Below are positions 5,235 to 10,344 of a stretch of 10,344 nucleotides of DNA, in pieces (the stretch's first letter is position 1; each line of letters starts with the position of its first letter). The notes below the pieces were generated by a model. That model saw nothing but the letters and a program-made list of their open reading frames with translations. It ran no database searches and was not told the origin of the DNA. The DNA lies in assembly GCA_014859985.1 (NCBI GenBank), contig JACZKN010000469.1, forward strand, positions 1 to 10,344. The letters run 5' to 3'. The position numbers and the translations under genes are program-made. This stretch comes from Candidatus Krumholzibacteriia bacterium (GTDB taxonomy: Bacteria; Krumholzibacteriota; Krumholzibacteriia; LZORAL124-64-63).

Positions 5235-7346
5235 ATGGCAACCCGCTTCGAACCCTTGAAACTCGCGCATCCGGGCCTGTTCGGCGTCCGGGTGGCCGGC
5301 ACCGTCGGCCCCGGCGACCGGGACCGCCTGCGCGAGCTCGCCGACAAGTGCCTCGAACGCGGCAAGCTGCGGGTGGTCCTGGACCTGGCGCAGATGTCCG
5401 CCCTGGGCGGCGGGGGGGCCCGCGCCCTGGCCGATTTCCAGGAGCGGCTCGTGGCCGCGGGCGGCGAAGCCGTCTTCTGCGGGGCCAACGACCTGGTCGG
5501 CCGGTTCCTCGCCCAGAAGTTCACGTCGCTGCCGCTGCGCTTCTTCCCGGACGTCGACTCGGCGGTCGACGTGTGCGGCCCCGAGGCCAACGACACCGCG
5601 GCCGCGACCGCGGACGAAGCCGCCGCGGAGGACGTCCCTGCGGAGTTCGAGGTGGGCGCCGTCGCCTTCGCGGACGAGGATTCCGCCGACCTTGCCTACG
5701 ACCCGGCCCTCGATACGGTGCTCGAGGGACTGTCCGGCGAACCGGCCGGCACCGGCCGGCGCAAGGACCACCAGTACATGTCCCTGTCCGACGCCGTCGC
5801 TTCCCTCGGCCGCTGGACCGATCACGCCGACAAGGCGGCCTTCGCCCGCGACCTGGGCAATCTGCTGTTCAGCCACGGCCTGGCCGAGGAGACGGTGGTC
5901 CTGTCCCGCCGCGGCGAGCAGATGGTCGATCCGACCGGCGAGCGCCGGGTGCGCAACAGCTGCGGCCTGGTGCAGGCCGTGGCCGCGTCGCGGCGGCCCC
6001 TGACCCTGCTGGACATCGGCGCCGACGAGCTGGGCGAGGAGGACACGGCCCTGCTGGAGGCCGTCGATCCGGACATCATCCTGCCGGTGAACCTGGACGA
6101 CGGCCTGGAGGCCATGGTCCTGCTGCGCCGCGAGGGGGAGGAGCGCGAGTACTCGGTGGCCGAGAACTTCGCCCTCGAGCTGCTGATGCGGGTGCTGACG
6201 GCCAAGGACGAGAACGTGCTGGACGAGACCCGCTTCGCCGACGAGGAGGCCGAGAAGCGCGAGCCCACCTGGGTGCCGGACGACACCTCGCCCGCGGAAG
6301 TCCTGCTGCAGCTCGCCCTGGACCTGCCCGAGGCCGTGGATCGGCCCCACTTCTGGCGCATCTTCGCCCGCCATTCCTGGCCCGTGCTGCCGGTCACGCA
6401 GCTGGGCTTCCTGGCGCCGGACCGTGCGCGGCCGCAGGTGATGGTCGGCAACGACGATTCCTGGATCGGCCTGGACCTGGGCAGCGAGAAGCTGCAGATC
6501 TTCTTCGGCACCATGGAACGCCCGGTGGCCGTGGAGAACATGCCCGGCTTCTTCAAGGCCAACCGCCAGGAGATGCGACAGGCGGGCGTGGACTGGATCG
6601 TCTCCCTGAAATGGGACGGCGAGCACCTGGGCACGGTGCTGCTGGAACTGAACCCGGACTTCGTCTGCGACGACGCCACCGGGCTGCTGGAGGAGCTGTT
6701 CACCGAGACCGCGCGCCTGCTGCACCGCTACGACGGCAGCGTCGACAACGCCGACGTCAACCTGGAGATGGTCCGCATCCTGGTCTCCCTGCGCGAGAAG
6801 CGCTGCTTCGGGACCGACGCCAACGCCATGGCCATGGTGGCCCACGTCAACCGCCTGGCCCGGGTGATGGCCTTCCCTCCGGACCAGGAGCGCGACCTGA
6901 TCTACGGCTGCCTGCTGCGGGACATCGGCCTGTTCGACAAGAGCGACGAGACCGCGCTCGCGCCGGAGCTGCGCGACCGCTTCCGCCGCCATCCCGACGA
7001 GGGCGCGGCGCTGCTGGCGGGCCTGAACCTCTCGACCAGCATCATGGAAGTGGTGCGCTGCCACCACGAGCGCTTCGACGGCAAGGGTTTCCCGCGGGGG
7101 CTGAAGGGCCGCGACATCCCCCTGGCTGCGCGGGTGGTGGCGATCGTGGACTGCTACACGGCGCTGGTCACCGGCACCATGGGCAAGACGGTCCTGCGCC
7201 CGGAGGCCGCGGCCGAGGTGCTGCGGGACAGGTGCGGCACGGAATTCGATCCCGAGCTGGTGGAGGTGTTCCTGCGGGCGGTGCTGCCTACGGCCATCCG
7301 GCGCCGGGGCGGGGCGCCGCGGCCGGAACTCCATCCGGTCGGCTGA
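5235..7346 (+). CDS. STAS-GAF-GAF-HD-GYP-like multidomain signalling protein with altered active sites, 703 aa
   Basis: ATG 5235 follows AGGAG (5224-5228) at six bases. Residues 1-105 look like a STAS (anti-sigma-antagonist) domain: VVLDLAQMSAL, then ARALADFQERLVAAGG. Where the phosphorylatable D-S-S-G loop should be, it has G58-G61. Residues 107-180 are an acidic Ala-rich linker. Residues 185-325 and about 355-500 resemble two GAF-type sensor domains. Residues 515-690 have HD-GYP order: H537, R562-D563 in place of His-Asp, H586-P587, H610-H611, D615-G616-K617-G618-F619-P620 (GFP for GYP) and D639. HD-GYP proteins hydrolyse c-di-GMP through metal ions held by these residues. Loss of the HD His, and Leu where the following Gly-Lys motif has Lys, makes reduced or no activity likely, though the remaining ligands are kept. 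It is probably cytoplasmic, with no TM. It follows the HTH gene by 65 bp. The STAS and HD assignments are firm; the GAF assignments are moderate. Confidence 0.88.
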   Translation: MATRFEPLKLAHPGLFGVRVAGTVGPGDRDRLRELADKCLERGKLRVVLDLAQMSALGGGGARALADFQERLVAAGGEAVFCGANDLVGRFLAQKFTSLPLRFFPDVDSAVDVCGPEANDTAAATADEAAAEDVPAEFEVGAVAFADEDSADLAYDPALDTVLEGLSGEPAGTGRRKDHQYMSLSDAVASLGRWTDHADKAAFARDLGNLLFSHGLAEETVVLSRRGEQMVDPTGERRVRNSCGLVQAVAASRRPLTLLDIGADELGEEDTALLEAVDPDIILPVNLDDGLEAMVLLRREGEEREYSVAENFALELLMRVLTAKDENVLDETRFADEEAEKREPTWVPDDTSPAEVLLQLALDLPEAVDRPHFWRIFARHSWPVLPVTQLGFLAPDRARPQVMVGNDDSWIGLDLGSEKLQIFFGTMERPVAVENMPGFFKANRQEMRQAGVDWIVSLKWDGEHLGTVLLELNPDFVCDDATGLLEELFTETARLLHRYDGSVDNADVNLEMVRILVSLREKRCFGTDANAMAMVAHVNRLARVMAFPPDQERDLIYGCLLRDIGLFDKSDETALAPELRDRFRRHPDEGAALLAGLNLSTSIMEVVRCHHERFDGKGFPRGLKGRDIPLAARVVAIVDCYTALVTGTMGKTVLRPEAAAEVLRDRCGTEFDPELVEVFLRAVLPTAIRRRGGAPRPELHPVG

Positions 7347-7363
7347 CGACGGGTCAGCCGGCC
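7337..7363. terminator. Shared hairpin spanning both convergent stop codons
   Basis: GGTCGGCTGAC (7337-7347) pairs with GTCAGCCGGCC (7353-7363) around a five-base loop: 11 pairs, one of them a T-G wobble. The TGA of the STAS/HD-GYP-like gene (7344-7346) lies in the left arm and pairs with the complement of the cdaA TGA (7354-7356) in the right arm. With only 7 bp between the stops, it is the obvious candidate for a bidirectional terminator. Neither side has a T-run, so intrinsic termination is not assured. Confidence 0.5.
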
Positions 7364-8184
7364 GCCGGCGTGTCGCCCGGGTTCTCGGCCTGCCGGTCGC
7401 TGCGCCGCCGCCGCCGGCCGCCGCCGCCGCTCTTGCGCAGGAAGATGCGCTCGATCTCGGCGCGCAGATCCTCCGGGGTCAGGCCGCGCCGGATCTCGCC
7501 GCCGTGGGCCACGCTGATGGCCCGGGTCTCCTCCGAGACCACCAGCACGATGGCGTCGGACTGTTCGCTGATGCCCAGGGCCGCCCGGTGCCGCGTGCCC
7601 AGCACGTAGCCCAGCTCCTCGCGTTCGGTGATGGGCAGGATCACCGCCGCGGCGGCGATCTTGCCCTGGCTGATGATCACGGCGCCGTCGTGCAGCGGGC
7701 CGGGCACCGTGAAGACGGCCTCCAGGGTGGCGGCGGTGATCTCCGCGTCCAGGCGCACGCCCTTCTTGATCCAGTTGCTCAGCCGCACTTCGCGTTCGAT
7801 GACGATCAGCGCGCCCAGGCCGCGCTTGCTCATGCGCGCCACGGCCCGCAGCAGTTCCTCCTCGGCAGGGATCTCGGCCGCGGCCTGGAACAGGCCGAAG
7901 CCGCGCCGCAGCCCCAGGTTGGTCAGGGCGTCGCGCAGTTCGGGCTGGAAGATGATGATGAACGCCACCACCCATACGGTCTGCAGCGTGCCGATGATGC
8001 GGCCGACCACGATCATCCCCAGGGTGCTGGCCACGTAGGACAGCACCAGCAGGAAGCCGAGGCCCAGGAACATCTGGAGCACCCGCGTGTCCTTGACTAA
8101 CACGATCAGCCGATACAGCAGGTAGGCCACGATCAGGATGTCGAGGACGTCGATCAGGACGCTGCTGGTGAGGGCTTCCCACAT
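7354..8184 (-). CDS. cdaA: Membrane diadenylate cyclase (c-di-AMP synthase), CdaA/DacA family, 276 aa
   Basis: It converts two ATP to c-di-AMP at the membrane. The N-terminal ~80 residues hold three hydrophobic helices (about 9-30, 36-56, 58-79), as in CdaA. The DisA_N cyclase domain follows (about 100-226), with GALIVIER, the DGA motif D166-G167-A168 (in PLHDGAVII), the RHR motif R198-H199-R200 (in GTRHRAALG) and SEET at 217-220, all intact. The C-terminus (251-276) is an Arg/Gly-rich basic tail beyond the usual domain. The ATG at 8184 is preceded in frame by TGA and TAG codons and by no clear Shine-Dalgarno, so it may rely on coupling to trpA or on a leaderless transcript. It lies 34 bp after trpA in the same direction. 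Its usual partner in many bacteria, a YbbR/CdaR gene, is not downstream: the next gene is convergent. Confidence 0.95.
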   Translation of the reverse strand: MWEALTSSVLIDVLDILIVAYLLYRLIVLVKDTRVLQMFLGLGFLLVLSYVASTLGMIVVGRIIGTLQTVWVVAFIIIFQPELRDALTNLGLRRGFGLFQAAAEIPAEEELLRAVARMSKRGLGALIVIEREVRLSNWIKKGVRLDAEITAATLEAVFTVPGPLHDGAVIISQGKIAAAAVILPITEREELGYVLGTRHRAALGISEQSDAIVLVVSEETRAISVAHGGEIRRGLTPEDLRAEIERIFLRKSGGGGRRRRRSDRQAENPGDTPAAG

Positions 8185-8193
8185 GGTGGCGTC

Positions 8194-8222
8194 AAGCTAT
8201 CACCGGTCCCGGGTATTCTCAA
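8194..8222 (-). promoter_or_regulatory. Possible promoter just upstream of cdaA
   Basis: On the minus strand, TTGAGA (8222-8217; 5/6 to the -35 consensus) overlaps the trpA stop. After 17 bases comes TAGCTT (8199-8194; only 3/6 to the -10 consensus). Transcription would start about at the cdaA ATG, giving a leaderless or near-leaderless message, which fits the lack of a Shine-Dalgarno. The -10 match is poor, so this is tentative. Confidence 0.2.
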
Positions 8223-9031
8223 CCGGAATCCCGGTGCACGCCCGCCACGGCGGCCGTGACCTCCTGCAGGAAGCCGCCCACGGCGGCGACCGCGGCGTCG
8301 GGCGTGGCCGCGCCGGCCACCAGCCGTTGCAGGGCGCTGCCGATGATCACCCCGTCGGCGTCGGCGGCCACCCGGACCGCCGACGCGGCGTCGCCGATGC
8401 CGAACCCGACATACAGCGGCAGGGCGCAATGCGTCCGGACCCGCGCCGCGTAGCCGGCGATGTCCTGCCCGACTCCCGCCCCGGTCACGCCGGTGGTGGA
8501 GACCAGGTAGAGGAAGCCCGTGGCGGCGCGCCCGTAGGCCGCCAGGCGCCCCGGGCCGGTGGTGGGCGCCACCAGGTCCACCAGGCTGACGCCGTGCTCC
8601 AGCAGGAGCGCCCGCAGCCCCGCCGCCTCCTCCAGCGGCAGGTCCGGCACGATCACCCCCGCGACGCCGGCCCCGGCGCAGGCGGCGCCGAAGCGCTCGG
8701 GGCCGTACGCGAGCACCGGGTTCAGGTAGCCCATCAGCACCGGAACCAGGCCCAGCTCCCGGGCGGCGTGGCCGGCCAGGTCCACCGCCCCGGCCAGGGT
8801 CATGCCGGCGTCCAGGGCCCGGCGCGAGGCGAGCTGGATGGCCGGCCCGTCGGCCACCGGGTCGCTGAAGGGCACCCCGATCTCCACCAGGCGGCAGCCG
8901 GCCGCGGCCGCCGCGGCCAGCAGCCGCCGGCTGGTCTGCAGGTCCGGATAGCCGGCGGTCAGGAAGGGGACGACGGCCGTCCGGCCGGCGTCGCGCAGCC
9001 CGTTCACCGTGCGGGTCAGCAGGGTGCTCAT
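8219..9031 (-). CDS. trpA: Tryptophan synthase alpha subunit, 270 aa
   Basis: It cleaves indole-3-glycerol phosphate to indole and glyceraldehyde 3-phosphate, and indole passes through the tunnel to TrpB. The TIM-barrel signatures are intact: VPFLTAGYPD (21-30), LVEIGVPFSDPVADGP (48-63) with the catalytic pair E50 and D61, VPVLMGYLNP (96-105), GVIVPDLPLEE (125-135), the FLYLVSTTGVTG loop (173-184), and the phosphate-binding YVGFGI (207-212) and GVIIGSA (227-233). The length is normal for TrpA. The ATG at 9031 overlaps the trpB stop as ATGA, indicating translational coupling; a longer in-frame extension to 9205 is only trpB antiframe and is rejected. cdaA follows after 34 bp. Confidence 0.97.
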   Translation of the reverse strand: MSTLLTRTVNGLRDAGRTAVVPFLTAGYPDLQTSRRLLAAAAAAGCRLVEIGVPFSDPVADGPAIQLASRRALDAGMTLAGAVDLAGHAARELGLVPVLMGYLNPVLAYGPERFGAACAGAGVAGVIVPDLPLEEAAGLRALLLEHGVSLVDLVAPTTGPGRLAAYGRAATGFLYLVSTTGVTGAGVGQDIAGYAARVRTHCALPLYVGFGIGDAASAVRVAADADGVIIGSALQRLVAGAATPDAAVAAVGGFLQEVTAAVAGVHRDSG

Positions 9032-10218
9032 GGCGTGGCCTCGGTCAGGCCGGCCAGGTCCTTGTCGCCGCGTCCGGACAGGTTGACGATCACCAGGGGC
9101 GCGGCGTGCGGATCCTCCTTGGCGAGCTGCTCCTTGCAGAAGGCCAGGGCGTGGCTCGATTCCAGCGCGGGGATGATGCCCTCCAGGCGCGAAACCTCCG
9201 CGCACGCGGCCAGGGCCGCGGCGTCGTCCACGCCCCGGTAGTCGGCGCGGGCGCTGTCTTTGAGGTGGCTGTGCTCCGGGCCGACTCCCGGGTAATCAAG
9301 CCCCGCGGCGACGGAGTGGGCGGGGATCACCTGCCCCTCGTCGTCCTGCATCAGATAGCTGTACGAACCGTGCAGCACCCCCGGCCGCCCCCGCCCCAGG
9401 GCCTGGCTGTGGCCCAGCCCGCTGCCGGCGGCCTCGACCCCGAACAGGCCCACCGGGTCGTCCAGGAACCCGCTGAAGATGCCCAGGGCGTTGCTGCCGC
9501 CGCCCACGCAGGCGATCACCCGGTCGGGCAGACGGCCCTCCTTGGCCAGGATCTGGGCCCGGGCCTCGCGGCCGATCACCGCCTGGAAGTCCCGCACCAG
9601 GGTGGGGTAGGGATGGGGCCCCACCGTCGAGCCGATGATGTAGTGGGTGCCCTTGACGTTGGTCACCCAGTCGCGGATGGCTTCGCTGGTGGCGTCCTTC
9701 AGGGTGGCGCTGCCGGCGGTGACGGTCACCACCTGCGCCCCCAGCAGCCGCATGCGCGCCACGTTGGGGGCCTGGCGGGCCACGTCGACCTGGCCCATGT
9801 AGACCACGCACTCCAGGCCGGCCAGGGCGCAGACGGTGGCCGTGGCCACGCCGTGCTGGCCGGCGCCGGTCTCGGCCACGATGCGGGTCTTGCCCATGCG
9901 CACCGCCAGCAGGATCTGTCCGAGGCAGTTGTTGATCTTGTGGCTGCCGGTGTGGTTGAGATCCTCGCGTTTGAGGTAGAGGCGCGCGCGGGGGGCCCAG
10001 GCCTGCTCCAGCCGGCGCGCCCGGTACAGCGGCGTCGGCCGGCCGGCGTAGTCGGCCGACAGCAGCGCCAGTTCGGCGGCGAAGGACGGGTCGGCGGCAG
10101 CGGCCAGGCGCGCCTCGTCCAGCTCCTGCAGGCAGGGGACCAGGGTCTCGGGGACGAACTGGCCGCCGTAGCCGCCGAAGCGGCCGGGCCCGTCGGTCCT
10201 GAGGATGCTCGGGTTCAC
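9028..10218 (-). CDS. trpB: Tryptophan synthase beta subunit (PLP enzyme), 396 aa
   Basis: It condenses indole with L-serine to make L-tryptophan. Motifs: FGGYGGQFVPETL near the start (14-26), LYLKREDLNHTGSHKINN with the PLP lysine K94, ETGAGQHGVATA with catalytic E116, the phosphate-binding GGGSNALG (239-246), and NLSGRGDKD (379-387) near the C-terminus. It is of the TrpB1 type and of normal length. I place the start at GTG 10218, which follows AAGGAGG at seven bases and begins directly with the conserved N-terminal region. The in-frame ATG at 10293 would add 25 low-complexity residues and lie deep inside trpF. The GTG overlaps the trpF stop as GTGA, and the stop overlaps trpA as ATGA, so the three trp genes are translationally coupled. 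Confidence 0.97.
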   Translation of the reverse strand: MNPSILRTDGPGRFGGYGGQFVPETLVPCLQELDEARLAAAADPSFAAELALLSADYAGRPTPLYRARRLEQAWAPRARLYLKREDLNHTGSHKINNCLGQILLAVRMGKTRIVAETGAGQHGVATATVCALAGLECVVYMGQVDVARQAPNVARMRLLGAQVVTVTAGSATLKDATSEAIRDWVTNVKGTHYIIGSTVGPHPYPTLVRDFQAVIGREARAQILAKEGRLPDRVIACVGGGSNALGIFSGFLDDPVGLFGVEAAGSGLGHSQALGRGRPGVLHGSYSYLMQDDEGQVIPAHSVAAGLDYPGVGPEHSHLKDSARADYRGVDDAAALAACAEVSRLEGIIPALESSHALAFCKEQLAKEDPHAAPLVIVNLSGRGDKDLAGLTEATP

Positions 10219-10344
10219 GGGTGCACCTCCTTGCCGACGGCGGCCAGCCGCTGCGGGTCCTTGCGGCCCGGCGCCGACTCCACGCCCCGGCACACGTCCA
10301 CGCCGGCGGGCGCGGCGGCCAAGGCCTGCTTCACGTTGGCTGAG
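10215..10344 (-). CDS. trpF: Phosphoribosylanthranilate isomerase, C-terminal 42 residues (partial)
   Basis: Reading from the right edge in the frame that ends at TGA 10217-10215, the codons give SANVKQAL, then PAGVDVCRGVESAPGRKD, then QRLAAVGKEVHP. This is the hallmark TrpF end: an NV-x-x-A helix, then GVD-V-x-x-GVE-x-x-PG-x-KD, which forms the phosphate-binding loop and final helix of the barrel. TrpF converts N-(5-phosphoribosyl)anthranilate to its carboxyphenylamino-deoxyribulose form, two steps before TrpA/TrpB. The position where many homologues have Ser is Cys (DVCRGVE). The stop overlaps the trpB GTG as GTGA. The rest of the gene lies beyond the window. Confidence 0.9.
   Translation of the reverse strand, partial: SANVKQALAAAPAGVDVCRGVESAPGRKDPQRLAAVGKEVHP
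10224..10232 (-). promoter_or_regulatory. Shine-Dalgarno fixing the GTG start of trpB
   Basis: AAGGAGGTG on the minus strand (10232 to 10224) lies inside the last codons of trpF. Its AAGGAGG core ends seven bases before the GTG at 10218. It rules in the GTG over the upstream ATG at 10293. Confidence 0.85.

Noticed and set aside
5007..7334. Long minus-strand open frame opposite the STAS/HD-GYP-like gene (775 codons)
   Set aside because: It is the same GC-driven shadow: His/Gln/Val-rich, no domains, while the plus strand carries clear STAS and HD-GYP signatures.
10219..10293. Upstream ATG start for trpB at 10293
   Set aside because: The extra 25 residues are Gly/Ala/Arg low-complexity, overlap trpF coding sequence, and the GTG at 10218 has a strong Shine-Dalgarno and the normal trpB N-terminus.

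Overview
This is a bacterial chromosome segment of very high GC (about 70% by eye), with almost every codon ending in G or C, dense gene packing and clear Shine-Dalgarno sites. Gene content (trpF-trpB-trpA, a membrane diadenylate cyclase of the CdaA family, a STAS/GAF/HD-GYP-type protein, a methyl-accepting-chemotaxis-like membrane protein, an excisionase/MerR-type small HTH protein) suggests a free-living high-GC bacterium. A myxobacterial/deltaproteobacterial or FCB-related candidate lineage fits, but the phylum cannot be fixed from the sequence. There is no IS element, prophage, CRISPR array, rRNA or intact tRNA.

Layout. (1) Positions 1-848, plus strand: the 3' part of an alpha/beta-hydrolase-fold protein whose nucleophile serine is replaced by glycine. 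(2) 882-1499, minus strand: an unrecognised 205-residue protein, convergent with the hydrolase. (3) 1500-1845: a noncoding divergent intergenic region. (4) 1846-7346, plus strand: four same-direction genes. They encode a two-TM helical protein whose core resembles a methyl-accepting chemotaxis protein tip and whose acidic tail is full of short repeated motifs; a protein with a His-rich N-terminus and a C-terminal receiver-like domain lacking key residues; a 75-residue HTH protein; and a 703-residue STAS-GAF-GAF-HD-GYP-like protein with altered catalytic positions. The first two look like one transcription unit. The last two look like another, behind an intergenic hairpin and a relatively AT-rich leader. 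(5) 7354-10344, minus strand: trpF (C-terminal end only), trpB, trpA and cdaA, read right to left, with 4-bp stop/start overlaps between the trp genes and a 34-bp gap before cdaA.

How they fit together. The right-hand genes form the end of a tryptophan operon (TrpF, then the TrpB/TrpA synthase) with a c-di-AMP synthase as apparent last gene. It meets the HD-GYP-like gene tail to tail across 7 bp, and one hairpin contains both stop codons. The central four genes read as a signalling cluster in which several classical active or phosphorylation sites are changed: the receiver acidic pair and Lys, the STAS Ser, and the His of the HD pair. The likely theme is non-enzymatic, binding-based signalling. 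This cluster is the best candidate here for something not yet described; its function is not established by the sequence.
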